Assembly (NCBI GenBank): GCA_016887485.1
Contig: CP069394.1
Span: 868,001-932,000, forward strand
Source of the DNA: Chloroflexota bacterium
Lineage (GTDB): Bacteria; Chloroflexota; Anaerolineae; Anaerolineales; Anaerolineaceae
Length of the DNA: 64,000 bases
Reading direction: 5' to 3'
A model generated the notes under the pieces. It did no database searches, had not been told where the DNA came from, and worked only from the letters and a program-made list of their open reading frames with translations. The translations under genes and the position numbers were made by a program. Positions 17,390 to 25,545 of the stretch are shown piece after piece; position 1 is the first letter of the stretch; every line of letters starts with the position of its first letter.

Positions 17390-18031
17390 TTAGAAATGCA
17401 GGCTGGTTGCGCCTCGGCTGATATTGTCGAGGAACTCCATCCGGGTCGACATATCCTTACGGAAAACACCCAGCATTGTGGATGTCGTCATACGGGCATC
17501 ATGCTTTTTCACACCGCGCAGCATCATGCACATGTGCACCCCCTCAGCCACCACGGCAACACCCTGCGGCTTGAGCACAAAATTAATGTATTCCGCAATC
17601 TGGCGGGTCATCCGTTCCTGCACCTGCAGACGACGGGAGAAAAGGTCCACAATTCGGGGAATCTTGGATAGGCCGATGACCTTATCCGTTGGGATATAGG
17701 CCACATGCACCCGTCCAATAAAGGGCAGCATGTGGTGTTCGCACATGCTGTAAAATTCGATATCCCGGACGATGACCATCTCATCATAACCCACATCAAA
17801 TACAGCTTCATTAATCAGCTCGCGGGGGTCCATCCGATAACCGGCCAGCAATTCTGTATAGGCTTTGGCCACCCGATGTGGTGTCTTCAGTAGACCTTCC
17901 CTGTCCACATCCTCCCCAATCGCCTCCAGAATATCTTTCACTGAGTGTTCAATCGTATCAAGGTCCATGTCCTGATCACAAAATAGATCAGCGGCTTCAG
18001 CCATGGGATCTTTGCAATCTTCAACCATCAT
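17390..18031 (-). CDS. folE: GTP cyclohydrolase I
   Basis: Catalyses GTP to 7,8-dihydroneopterin triphosphate, the first folate step. The 213-residue protein has the conserved zinc and active-site residues: the cysteine and histidines of [21 protein letters not shown], and the second zinc cysteine in [11 protein letters not shown]. Near the N terminus [13 protein letters not shown] matches the family. Two adjacent ATG codons are available (18031 and 18028); the ribosome site AGGAG at 18036-18040 has better spacing (7 nt) to the second. The first dozen residues are variable and carry no motif. Confidence 0.96.
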   Translation of the reverse strand: MMVEDCKDPMAEAADLFCDQDMDLDTIEHSVKDILEAIGEDVDREGLLKTPHRVAKAYTELLAGYRMDPRELINEAVFDVGYDEMVIVRDIEFYSMCEHHMLPFIGRVHVAYIPTDKVIGLSKIPRIVDLFSRRLQVQERMTRQIAEYINFVLKPQGVAVVAEGVHMCMMLRGVKKHDARMTTSTMLGVFRKDMSTRMEFLDNISRGATSLHF

Positions 18032-18095
18032 AAAACTCCTGTTTTAGTTATATTATATTGGATTTATTTTATCATATTTAGCTTTGATAATACCT

Positions 18096-18132
18096 AAAAA
18101 AAGCAGCCTGTACAATGTTTTGTACAGGCTGC
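18096..18132 (-). terminator. Rho-independent terminator after hpf
   Basis: A perfect 12-bp stem (18103-18114 with 18121-18132), a 6-nt loop, and seven U on the minus strand (18096-18102). It lies 24 nt after the hpf stop codon and is the strongest terminator in the window. Confidence 0.93.
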
Positions 18133-18155
18133 CCTATTCCCAAATTTATTACCAC

Positions 18156-18725
18156 CTAGCCAATTTCTGGAACGATGATCCCATAGGTCCCATCAAGCCG
18201 GCGATAGAGCACATTAAATTCACTGGTATTCGCATTATAGAAAATAAAGAAATTCTCGTGTCCCAGCAATTTCATCTGTTCCACGGCTTCCATTTCATCC
18301 ATTGGAACCAATGCGAACCGTTTCCTGCGGGCGATCACTGGTTCTGGTTCGTCAAAAACTTCTTCCTCTGGTACTTGCATCGAAACCGCATCCGCAATAG
18401 TCTGGCCATCTCCCCGGCCGCGATCCCGTTTGCCTTTATACCGTCTGATCTGACGCCGCATCTTATCCAAAGAGGCATCTATGGCTGAAAAAATGCTATC
18501 GGAGCGCTCCTCTGAGCGCAGGATAAATCCCTTACCTCGCAAAGTTAGCTGAGCGACATGTCGGTCATTGGCATTCCGGGCGGTCTTGGTGTGTGAAAGG
18601 TCCACACGGCATTCATCCACCTCGTCCAGGAATTTTTCAAGCTTCTCCACTTTTTTGATCACATAGTCATTCAGGCGATCCGTCAATTCTAAATTCTTGG
18701 TGAAGATATCAATTTTGACTGTCAT
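18156..18725 (-). CDS. hpf: long-form ribosome hibernation promoting factor
   Basis: Binds the 30S decoding region and promotes 100S ribosome dimers in slow growth. The 189-residue length marks the long form: residues 1-105 are the S30AE/YfiA domain (VKIDIFTKNLELTDRLNDYVIKK), and about 125-185 is the dimerisation domain (VIARRKRFALVPMDEMEAVEQMKLLGHENFFIFYN...YRRLDGTYGIIVPE). The start is the ATG at 18725, preceded by GGAGG with a 5-nt spacer; longer versions would run into comF. It lies 26 nt after comF and ends at a strong terminator. Confidence 0.96.
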   Translation of the reverse strand: MTVKIDIFTKNLELTDRLNDYVIKKVEKLEKFLDEVDECRVDLSHTKTARNANDRHVAQLTLRGKGFILRSEERSDSIFSAIDASLDKMRRQIRRYKGKRDRGRGDGQTIADAVSMQVPEEEVFDEPEPVIARRKRFALVPMDEMEAVEQMKLLGHENFFIFYNANTSEFNVLYRRLDGTYGIIVPEIG

Positions 18726-18751
18726 TTTGTCCTCCATTTCAGGTTGGGTAA

Positions 18752-19513
18752 TCAGATTATACTTGATGGAGAGTCCGAAAGAACAGGGGGTAAACCTTGG
18801 ATCGGACGGGCAAGGGTTAAACAGTAAACCTTTAAAGAGCCTCCTTTTTTCAATGCTAGTGAACATTCCTTCAGAGTTGATCCTGTAGTCGTCACATCAT
18901 CAATCAATAAAACACGCTTCCCATGAACAATCTCTGGCGTAGCTTCAAATGCCCCCCGGACATTGGACTTACGCTTTTTTGCGGATAGTTCAACCTGAGA
19001 TTGCGTATTTCGGATGCGTTTTAAGCCAAAAGGTGTAAATGGGATGCCCAGCGCATAAGAAATCGGCCGGGCCAATAACGTGGCCTGGTTATAGCCGCGT
19101 TCCTTCATCCTGATCGGGCTGAGAGGTACCGGTACGACCAGATCCAGGTCCCACCCTTCTCGTCTGATCAATTCAGTCAGTTCTTCAGCGAAGAATTCGC
19201 CCATAGCCTGGTTGCGGTCATATTTCAGGGAATGCACACATTCCCTGATCACACCCTCATAACTCGCCAGGCTTCTACTCGCCTCAAATGGCGGTTCTTC
19301 GCTCTGGCACTCCGCACATAGATTTTCTTTTGCCGTTATTGGGCTGCCGCAGCGCTGGCAAAGTGGGCCACTGATCGGTTTTATTTCCTGCTGACACTTA
19401 AAACATAAACGATAACCCTGTTCTCCGCATCCTACACAATTGGGCGGGTACATCCAGTCCAGCGCCGTCCAAAACCCCCGGTATAAGACCTGTGCAATGC
19501 GGAAATTCAACAA
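18752..19513 (-). CDS. comF: ComF-family phosphoribosyltransferase-like protein
   Basis: ComF proteins support natural transformation in several bacteria, probably by assisting DNA uptake or strand transfer. An N-terminal zinc-ribbon region has cysteine pairs CVGCG, CFKC, CQRCG and CAEC within residues about 25-70. The phosphoribosyltransferase fold carries the PRPP motif VLLIDDVTTTGSTL near residue 205, and VVPVPLSPIRMKERGYNQA is highly characteristic. The start is uncertain: two adjacent TTG codons (19513, 19510) without an obvious ribosome site; a shorter form from ATG at the MYPPNC segment is possible. It follows a small pilin-like gene by 35 nt. Confidence 0.9.
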   Translation of the reverse strand: MLNFRIAQVLYRGFWTALDWMYPPNCVGCGEQGYRLCFKCQQEIKPISGPLCQRCGSPITAKENLCAECQSEEPPFEASRSLASYEGVIRECVHSLKYDRNQAMGEFFAEELTELIRREGWDLDLVVPVPLSPIRMKERGYNQATLLARPISYALGIPFTPFGLKRIRNTQSQVELSAKKRKSNVRGAFEATPEIVHGKRVLLIDDVTTTGSTLKECSLALKKGGSLKVYCLTLARPIQGLPPVLSDSPSSII

Positions 19514-19548
19514 AGGTTATCGCCTTATGATGAAGCTCGTTTAATGAT

Positions 19549-19701
19549 CTATTGTTGTATTGATTGTAACATCGAATCCCATAGAAGCAAAAGGGCTGGT
19601 TCAAGCAAAAGATAAGCTGTGATCAGAACCATCACAACCAAAATGGCTATTAAAATCCATTCTAGGGTGCCTAAACCTCGACTTTCTCCTATTCTTGCCA
19701 T
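19549..19701 (-). CDS. 50-residue single-helix membrane protein, Flp-pilin-like
   Basis: The ATG at 19701 is preceded by GGAGG with a 4-nt spacer, so the protein starts MARIGESRG. Residues about 13-38 form one hydrophobic helix. The stretch RGLGTLEWILIAILV has a glycine followed at +5 by glutamate and at +6 by an aromatic residue, the layout of type IVb (Flp) prepilin cleavage sites (G/xxxxEY). Only about ten residues precede it. No other pilus genes are near, so this could equally be a small membrane protein with a chance match. It is upstream of comF on the same strand; a TATAAT box lies at 19730-19735. Confidence 0.5.
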   Translation of the reverse strand: MARIGESRGLGTLEWILIAILVVMVLITAYLLLEPALLLLWDSMLQSIQQ

Positions 19702-19799
19702 GCAACCTCCAAAAGAAGATTTTTGAATCATTATAATACAAGCCCAATATACTCTATAATAAGAATACCGCAAACTCGCAAAAGTCCTAAGAAAATCTA

Positions 19800-19828
19800 T
19801 TGCTTAGCTATTTTGAAATTTGTATAAT
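19800..19828 (+). promoter_or_regulatory. promoter of the SPFH two-gene unit
   Basis: TTGCTT at 19800-19805, a 17-nt spacer, and a perfect TATAAT at 19823-19828. The start of transcription would be near 19835, giving a leader of about 57 nt before the ATG at 19892, which has TTGGAGG as ribosome site. Confidence 0.7.
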
Positions 19829-19891
19829 AATATCGAAAGTAAATAAGGGAAATAACCCAATATTTATCCTAATAACCAAATTGGAGGAACT

Positions 19892-20416
19892 ATGAGTGAT
19901 ATATTTGAAAAAGTATCCGGTGAACAGGATTTCATCAAGAAAATTCTGGCAAAGGTGCCTGGCTTCAAAGGATATATTGAACGCGGTGACCGCCGTATGT
20001 CCGATAAACTCCTGCGGGAACAGGTAGCCAATGAGTTTGAGACCCTTTATGGCCGGATTTCTGGGCTTCAGCGTGACCTGATCAGCCAGGGCGGAATCGC
20101 CTATGTGGATGACATGGAAGCCGCTGCCATCAAGATCCGCCAGTTCATTGACCGTATCAAAACTGCCTCATATGGCTACAGCGGCATCTTTGATGCCATC
20201 AAGATCAAAGAAGATAAACTGGCTATGGTCTATGAATATGACGCCGCATTGCTCGGTCTGTCCGATCAGGTCAGCTCAGCCATTGATAATGTGGAGACTT
20301 CGATGGGCACTGACGGCCTGGATGCCGCCATCCGTCATCTGGTCACAGTCAGCCAGCAGTGCGTTGACGCTTTCAACAAACGCTCAGAGGTAATGAAAGA
20401 TATCGCTGCTGAGTAA
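19892..20416 (+). CDS. conserved hypothetical protein, helical, partner of SPFH gene
   Basis: A 174-residue soluble protein that I do not recognise as a named family. It is predicted to be mostly helical, with heptad-like stretches (LREQVANEFETLYGRISGLQRDLI; DDMEAAAIKIRQFIDRIKTA; LSDQVSSAIDNVE) and no signal peptide or membrane segment. There are no cysteines apart from one near the C terminus. A GGAGG ribosome site precedes the ATG. It shares a promoter and terminator with the following SPFH gene, 51 nt downstream, so a physical partnership is plausible but not shown. Confidence 0.75.
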   Translation: MSDIFEKVSGEQDFIKKILAKVPGFKGYIERGDRRMSDKLLREQVANEFETLYGRISGLQRDLISQGGIAYVDDMEAAAIKIRQFIDRIKTASYGYSGIFDAIKIKEDKLAMVYEYDAALLGLSDQVSSAIDNVETSMGTDGLDAAIRHLVTVSQQCVDAFNKRSEVMKDIAAE

Positions 20417-20467
20417 TGCTTCGATGTCATCTTAGTAATTGAAGAATAGAAAATGGAGTGAAAAACT

Positions 20468-21511
20468 ATGGCTAGAATTTTTGATGTTGTTGAATATCCA
20501 AAAGAGATGGCGGACGAGATCGTCCATCGTTTCCCTGAATCCGGTGTCGCCGATCTGCGAATTGGCTCCCAGGTCATCATCCGAGAATCACAAAATGTCG
20601 TGTTCATGCGGGATGGACGTGCTTTGGATGTGCTTGGCCCCGGCCGACACACTATCACCACTGCCAATATTCCGCTCTTAGTTGACCTGGTTGGTAAAGC
20701 ATTTGGCGACCGGACCCCCTTTACGGCTGAAGTCTTCTATGTCTCCATGAAGGAATTTGCCGATCGCAAATGGGGCACCCCCCAACCGATCATAGTCCGC
20801 AACCCTGGGATGGGCCTTGGCGTAGCTTTGCTGCAGGGCTTCGGCACCTACAGTTTCAAAGTGGCTGACCCCCAGCAATTCGTGACCCAGATCGTGGGCG
20901 CTCAGGGCTACTATCGCACCAGCGATATTGAAAACCGTCTGCGCACCATGCTCCTCTCGAAGCTTCAGGACCTCCTGGGCGAGACCACTGCATCCAAGAG
21001 CGTTCTGGATCTGATCGGCCTGACCGACGAACTTTCTGCCGGTGTCCGGGCCAAGACTCAGGATGATTTCAAGGCCATTGGTTTGCAGCTGATTTCCTTC
21101 TACATCGGTAACCTGAAACCCTCCGACAAATCCGCCGAAGATCTTCGGGCCATGGGTATGCTCGATATGCAGACCTACACCCAGTTGCAGGCTGCGGATG
21201 CCATGCGGGATGCTGCTCAGAACCCCAATGGCGGGGCTGGCCTCACCGCTGGGATTGGCGCTGGGATGGGTATTGGTAATGTCCTCAGCTCCACGCTCAA
21301 TAATCAGATGCAAAATGGCGGCCAGGCTGCACCCGCAGCGAATGGCTCTGTGATGCCCGATGTGATGACCCCCGCCGAAGCGGCCACCTTCCTGAAGGTT
21401 TCTGCAGAGGATGTGGTGGCAGCCATCGAAGCCGGCGACCTCAAAGCCCGCAAAATCGGGAACGCCTTCCGCATTAGCAAAGATGCCCTCAATGATTTCT
21501 TGAAAGGCTAA
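20468..21511 (+). CDS. SPFH-domain protein with C-terminal excisionase-type HTH
   Basis: Residues about 40-240 resemble the SPFH/band-7 fold of the virion-core-protein-like (YdjI) group: VIIRESQNVVFMRDGRALDVLGPGRHTITTANIPLL, then VFYVSMKEFADRKWGTP and a long helical region. No transmembrane anchor is seen. Residues about 245-290 are a glycine/alanine/asparagine-rich linker. Residues about 298-347 (MTPAEAATFLKVSAEDVVAAIEAGDLK...) match the helix-turn-helix 17/excisionase family. Proteins of this SPFH group usually end in a zinc ribbon or similar small domain, so a DNA-binding-type tail is notable. This domain can also bind protein, so DNA binding is inference. Confidence 0.85.
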   Translation: MARIFDVVEYPKEMADEIVHRFPESGVADLRIGSQVIIRESQNVVFMRDGRALDVLGPGRHTITTANIPLLVDLVGKAFGDRTPFTAEVFYVSMKEFADRKWGTPQPIIVRNPGMGLGVALLQGFGTYSFKVADPQQFVTQIVGAQGYYRTSDIENRLRTMLLSKLQDLLGETTASKSVLDLIGLTDELSAGVRAKTQDDFKAIGLQLISFYIGNLKPSDKSAEDLRAMGMLDMQTYTQLQAADAMRDAAQNPNGGAGLTAGIGAGMGIGNVLSSTLNNQMQNGGQAAPAANGSVMPDVMTPAEAATFLKVSAEDVVAAIEAGDLKARKIGNAFRISKDALNDFLKG

Positions 21512-21532
21512 TCCTTTTCCAGTCAAAAACAT

Positions 21533-21563
21533 GGGTGCTTGAGATGATCAAGCACCCTTTTTT
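21533..21563 (+). terminator. Rho-independent terminator after the SPFH gene
   Basis: A perfect 10-bp stem (21533-21542 with 21548-21557), a 5-nt loop and six T. It closes the two-gene SPFH unit 21 nt after the stop codon. Confidence 0.93.
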
Positions 21564-21606
21564 GGTTAAATTGCTAGAAGCCTTAACCTTATGTGAATAG
21601 CCCTCA

Positions 21607-21615
21607 TGGTATAAT
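21607..21615 (+). promoter_or_regulatory. extended -10 promoter of sucCD
   Basis: TGGTATAAT, an extended -10 element with a perfect TATAAT at 21610-21615. I see no good -35 hexamer at the matching distance, which is tolerable for extended -10 promoters. The sucC start codon is 33 nt further on. Confidence 0.6.
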
Positions 21616-21647
21616 TTTTTTAACAACATATTAACAACGAGAGTGAC

Positions 21648-22787
21648 ATGAGGCTTCACGAATACCAATCTAAAGATATTTTTGCCCAACATCATATACC
21701 CATACCAAGAGGACGTTTGGCTTCCACACCCGAGGAAGCCAAATTAATTGCAGAGGAACTTAACGGGACTGTCGTACTAAAAGCCCAAGTTTTAATCGGC
21801 GGCAGGGGGAAAGCAGGCGGCATCAGACTGGTTCATTCACCAAGAGAAGCAGAAGAAGAAGCATCCAAGATCCTGGGAAACCGGATCAAAGATATTCCTG
21901 TCCGGCGTCTATTGGTGGAGGAAGGCGTCAGCATTCAGCAAGAAATTTACCTAGGCATGACTATTGACCGCGAACGCGGTGAAACGGTCATGATCGCCAG
22001 CGCTGAAGGCGGCATCGATATTGAAGAAGTCGCCCGCGTCTCACCGGAAAAGATCGCCCGGGTCGGGATCAATCCGCTACTGGGTCTGCGGGATTTCCAA
22101 ATCCGCAACCTGGCCGCAGAGATCGAAATCCCCCGTAACCTCTGGCGTTCCTTCATCTCCATTTGCCAAAATCTTTATGAGGCTTATCTGGAACTGGACG
22201 CTACCCTGGCTGAGATCAATCCCCTGGTAATCACGCTGGATCAGCACATTATTGCGCTGGATGGCAAGATCATTGTGGATGACAACGCCCTTTTCCGTCA
22301 CACGGACCTGATGGATAAGCGGGACATCTCAGCGGAAGTACCCGAAGAAACCGAAGCCCGAAAATTCGGCCTGGCCTATATCAAGCTGGACGGCAATATC
22401 GGCTGTCTGGTTAACGGCGCCGGGCTGGCAATGGCTTCGATGGACATCATCAAACATAAAGGTGGAATGCCTGCGAATTTTCTGGATATCGGCGGAGGAG
22501 CTAGCGCAGAAAAAGTCGCTGCTGCCCTGCGGATTATCCTCTCTGACCCCCAGGTACAAACCGTTCTGATTAACATCTTTGGCGGGATCACCCGCTGCGA
22601 TGAAGTCGCCAGTGGGATTAAACAAACCCTAGAAGAACTCCAGCCCGAAGTACCGTTTGTCATTCGCCTGGTTGGAACCAATGATTCTAAAGGCCGGCAG
22701 ATCCTTGCTGAGGCCAACCTTAACACGGCAGAAAGCCTGCAAGAAGCGGCTGAAAAAGCCGTCCATCTTTCCAAGGAGGTGGCCTGA
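21648..22787 (+). CDS. sucC: ADP-forming succinate-CoA ligase, beta subunit
   Basis: ATP-grasp subunit that couples succinyl-CoA cleavage to nucleotide phosphorylation. The 379-residue protein starts [22 protein letters not shown], has the [14 protein letters not shown] nucleotide-binding loop, the metal site in LAEINPLV, and the C-terminal [14 protein letters not shown] phosphohistidine-interacting segment. It overlaps sucD by one base (TGATG). The closely related malate-CoA ligase MtkA is hard to exclude by eye. With methylmalonyl-CoA mutase and epimerase also in the window, a succinate/propionate pathway is a coherent reading. Confidence 0.93.
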   Translation: MRLHEYQSKDIFAQHHIPIPRGRLASTPEEAKLIAEELNGTVVLKAQVLIGGRGKAGGIRLVHSPREAEEEASKILGNRIKDIPVRRLLVEEGVSIQQEIYLGMTIDRERGETVMIASAEGGIDIEEVARVSPEKIARVGINPLLGLRDFQIRNLAAEIEIPRNLWRSFISICQNLYEAYLELDATLAEINPLVITLDQHIIALDGKIIVDDNALFRHTDLMDKRDISAEVPEETEARKFGLAYIKLDGNIGCLVNGAGLAMASMDIIKHKGGMPANFLDIGGGASAEKVAAALRIILSDPQVQTVLINIFGGITRCDEVASGIKQTLEELQPEVPFVIRLVGTNDSKGRQILAEANLNTAESLQEAAEKAVHLSKEVA

Positions 22788-23650
22788 TGAGCATCCTCGT
22801 CAATGGTTCTACCCGGCTTCTCGTTCAGGGGATCACCGGTCAGGAAGGCTTGTTCCACACGCAACAAATGCTTAACTATGGCACCAATATTGTCGCCGGT
22901 GTGACCCCCGGTCGCGGCGGTGAATGGGTTTTGGAAGGAAAAATTCCCGTTTTCGATTCCGTACGCACCGGCGTGGAAGTCACCGGCGCCAATACCAGCG
23001 TCATCTTTGTCCCGGCCCGATTCGCCGGAGATGCCATTCTTGAGGCAGTGGATGCAGGCATTGACCTGATCATCTGCATCACCGAGGGCATACCCGTCAA
23101 TGATATGCTGACGGTCAAACAAGTCATCCGTGATAAAGACGTAACCCTGATCGGGCCGAACTCACCCGGCCTGATCACCCCCGGCTCCGCCAAAGTCGGA
23201 ATCATCCCCAGCACCATCACAGAAAAAGGTAATGTTGGTGTGGTCTCACGTTCCGGCACCCTGACCTATGAGGTGCTCTATGCTTTGAAACAGGCTGGCA
23301 TCGGTACGAGCACCTGCGTGGGAATCGGCGGCGACCCCATCATTGGTACGAACTTCAGTGAGGTCCTCTCCCACTTTGAGGGCGACTCGCAGACGGATGT
23401 CGTCGTGATGATCGGTGAAATCGGTGGACGGGAAGAAGAAAAAGCTGCTGCTTTCGTCGCAGACCATATGACCAAACCTGTCATCGGGTTCATCGCCGGC
23501 CAGGCCGCTCCTGCAAATAAGCGCATGGGGCATGCCGGTGCGATCATCGAAGGCGGCGTGGGAACAGCTCAGGCCAAGATCGAGGCACTTCAAACCGCAG
23601 GTATTCAGGTTGCGCACTACCCGGAAGAAATTCCAGACATGATCCCCTAA
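22787..23650 (+). CDS. sucD: succinate-CoA ligase, alpha subunit
   Basis: Binds CoA and carries the phosphohistidine intermediate. The 287-residue protein has the N-terminal CoA-binding Rossmann motif [30 protein letters not shown], the [11 protein letters not shown] loop, and the active-site histidine in [13 protein letters not shown]. The start codon overlaps the sucC stop codon. An unrelated small gene follows 22 nt later on the same strand and may be read through into it. Confidence 0.95.
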   Translation: MSILVNGSTRLLVQGITGQEGLFHTQQMLNYGTNIVAGVTPGRGGEWVLEGKIPVFDSVRTGVEVTGANTSVIFVPARFAGDAILEAVDAGIDLIICITEGIPVNDMLTVKQVIRDKDVTLIGPNSPGLITPGSAKVGIIPSTITEKGNVGVVSRSGTLTYEVLYALKQAGIGTSTCVGIGGDPIIGTNFSEVLSHFEGDSQTDVVVMIGEIGGREEEKAAAFVADHMTKPVIGFIAGQAAPANKRMGHAGAIIEGGVGTAQAKIEALQTAGIQVAHYPEEIPDMIP

Positions 23651-23672
23651 TCTGGGTCCTATTTAGTACACC

Positions 23673-24041
23673 ATGATCCTCTATCGCCCCGTTGGGCTAA
23701 AAGAACTGGAACTGATCGCTGCCTCAGGCTATTCAGTCTTTCCACCTCGGCTGCCTGAACAACCCATTTTCTATCCGGTCCTCAACCAGGCCTATGCGGA
23801 ACAAATCGCCCGGGATTGGAACGCGACAACCCCGCCCTATGCAGGTTTCGTCACCCGTTTTAAAATCGATCAGGACTATGCTGAAGGATTTGAAATCAAA
23901 ACCGTTGGTGGCAAAATCCATCAGGAGTTATGGGTGCCTGCTGAAGAGCTTGACGAATTCAACCGCCATATCGTTGGCAAAATCGAAGTTGTTGGATCTT
24001 TATATGGCGAGAAGTTTAACGGTCAAAAAATTACCGATTAA
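23673..24041 (+). CDS. conserved hypothetical protein (family often labelled ADP-ribosylation/crystallin J1)
   Basis: A soluble protein of 122 residues starting MILYRPVGLKELELIAASGYSVFPPRLPEQPIF. It belongs to a widespread small family that I know only by that automatic database label; no ADP-ribosyl chemistry is visible and I do not support that function. Conserved-looking stretches are FPPRLPEQPIFYPVLN, YAEQIARDW and ELWVPAEELDEFN. There is no signal peptide or membrane segment. It lies 22 nt downstream of sucD and ends at its own terminator, so it may be the last gene of the sucCD transcript. Confidence 0.8.
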   Translation: MILYRPVGLKELELIAASGYSVFPPRLPEQPIFYPVLNQAYAEQIARDWNATTPPYAGFVTRFKIDQDYAEGFEIKTVGGKIHQELWVPAEELDEFNRHIVGKIEVVGSLYGEKFNGQKITD

Positions 24042-24070
24042 GAACTCATAAATTAACCATTAAACCAATA

Positions 24071-24101
24071 GAACTCCCATGAAACGGGAGTTCTTTGTTT
24101 T
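24071..24101 (+). terminator. Rho-independent terminator after the sucCD unit
   Basis: An 8-bp perfect stem (24071-24078 with 24086-24093), a 7-nt loop and a T-rich tail TTTGTTTT. It lies 29 nt after the stop of the small hypothetical gene. Confidence 0.85.
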
Positions 24102-24173
24102 CAGTCATCTAATAGACTCGGGAAGGGACTAAAGCCTTCATGAGTCTCCCCTTGCGAATAGCATGGAAATGAA

Positions 24174-24407
24174 CTATTTATGATTATCGATATAGGTCAC
24201 TGCATCTTGCACGGACTGGATATCGCGGGCATCTTCATCAGAAATGGTGATATCAAACTTTTCGCAAAAACCGTCAATCAAGAAGAACTGATCCATTGAA
24301 TCGGCTTTTAAATCTTCAATGAAACGTGTTTCCGGGGTAATATTAGCATCATCAATCTTTAACACATCAACGATGACTTCTTTGACTTCTGATAATGTAT
24401 CGGACAT
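24174..24407 (-). CDS. acpP: acyl carrier protein
   Basis: Carries acyl chains on a 4'-phosphopantetheine arm in fatty acid synthesis. The 77-residue acidic protein has its modifiable serine at position 37 in ADSMDQF; the usual motif is DSLD, so methionine replaces leucine. The start ATG at 24407 is preceded by AGGAGG with a 4-nt spacer, and the promoter lies directly upstream. No fatty acid synthesis genes adjoin it, so a more specialised carrier role cannot be excluded. Confidence 0.88.
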   Translation of the reverse strand: MSDTLSEVKEVIVDVLKIDDANITPETRFIEDLKADSMDQFFLIDGFCEKFDITISDEDARDIQSVQDAVTYIDNHK

Positions 24408-24440
24408 AGCGCCTCCTCTAGCTTGAGATGATCTAAACAA

Positions 24441-24468
24441 ATTCTAACCTGCCTTGTGAAACTGTCAA
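24441..24468 (-). promoter_or_regulatory. promoter of the acyl carrier protein gene
   Basis: On the minus strand a perfect TTGACA (24463-24468), 16-nt spacer and TAGAAT (24441-24446). It lies 33 nt upstream of the start codon. Confidence 0.75.
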
Positions 24469-24506
24469 GCCCACAGATAGATTTCTAGGATGATAAACAC
24501 AAGATT

Positions 24507-25538
24507 ATGGAAAAAGATACTCACATAAATCATAGAAAATCAGAACATATCCGGATCAACCTTGAAGAGGACGTCCAATCTGGAAGTACGACTGGATTGG
24601 AGCGCTACAGGCTGCTGCACCAGGCCCTGCCTGAAATGGACCTGGCGGACATCGATCTGAGCCAAACCCTCTTCGGGAAACAGCAACCTGTGCCAATTCT
24701 CGTCTCATCCATGACCGGGGGAACGGACTCAGCGACACGAATAAACCGGAATTTAGCCATCGCGGCTCAGGAGACCGGGCTGGCAATGGGTGTCGGATCA
24801 CAGCGAGCAGCAATTGAGAAACCCGAGCTTGCCTCCACCTTTGAGGTGCGGAGTGTTGCACCAAACATCCTCCTCTTCGCCAACCTTGGTGCGGTCCAGC
24901 TCAATTATGGATATGGTGTCGATGAATGCCGCAGGGTAGTCGAAATGATCGAAGCTGACGCTCTGATCCTGCACCTCAACCCCCTTCAGGAAGCCCTCCA
25001 GCCTGAAGGTGATCATGATTTCTCTCATCTGGCAGACAAGATCGGTGCAGTTGTTAATAAGCTGGACGTACCAGTGATTGTCAAAGAGGTTGGCTGGGGC
25101 ATGTCCAGAGAGACCGTTCGGCGATTGATGGAAGTCGGTGTGGCAGCTATTGATGTTGCCGGTGCGGGCGGGACCTCCTGGTCTCAAGTCGAGATGCACC
25201 GGATTCAAAATCCCTATCGCGCCCAAACAGCAGCCGCCTTTGTGGATTGGGGCATTCCAACAGCCGATTCAATCCTCAATGTACGCGAAGAGAGTGAAAC
25301 CATCCCTGTCATCGCTTCAGGAGGGCTGAAAACGGGAATTGATATCGTCAAATGTCTGGCGCTTGGGGCCAATCTGGGTGCCATGGCAGGTCTGTTCCTG
25401 AAAGCCGCAGTTGAATCCGAGCAAGCCGCTGCCCAAACCATGCAGATGATCGTGGATCAGGTCCGGATTGCAATGTTCGCCACCGGTGCAAAGACCCTGG
25501 CCGATCTCACCCCCGCCAAACTTGTAAATAAGAATTGA
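24507..25538 (+). CDS. fni: type 2 isopentenyl-diphosphate delta-isomerase
   Basis: FMN- and NADPH-dependent isomerase interconverting IPP and DMAPP. The 343-residue TIM-barrel protein has [14 protein letters not shown] near the N terminus, SSMTGGT (FMN phosphate region), [24 protein letters not shown] with catalytic-site residues, [19 protein letters not shown] and SGGLKTG. It is followed after 7 nt by a polyprenyl synthase gene, making a small isoprenoid operon. It is divergent from the acyl carrier protein gene. Confidence 0.95.
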   Translation: MEKDTHINHRKSEHIRINLEEDVQSGSTTGLERYRLLHQALPEMDLADIDLSQTLFGKQQPVPILVSSMTGGTDSATRINRNLAIAAQETGLAMGVGSQRAAIEKPELASTFEVRSVAPNILLFANLGAVQLNYGYGVDECRRVVEMIEADALILHLNPLQEALQPEGDHDFSHLADKIGAVVNKLDVPVIVKEVGWGMSRETVRRLMEVGVAAIDVAGAGGTSWSQVEMHRIQNPYRAQTAAAFVDWGIPTADSILNVREESETIPVIASGGLKTGIDIVKCLALGANLGAMAGLFLKAAVESEQAAAQTMQMIVDQVRIAMFATGAKTLADLTPAKLVNKN

Positions 25539-25545
25539 ACGCCTT

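Noticed and set aside
20678-21532. Minus-strand open frame of 284 codons opposite the SPFH gene
   Set aside because: Antisense shadow. The plus-strand frame has recognisable SPFH and HTH domains, a promoter and a terminator.
22376-23122. Minus-strand open frame of 248 codons opposite sucC/sucD
   Set aside because: Shadow of two strongly conserved enzyme genes; no recognisable domain or ribosome site.
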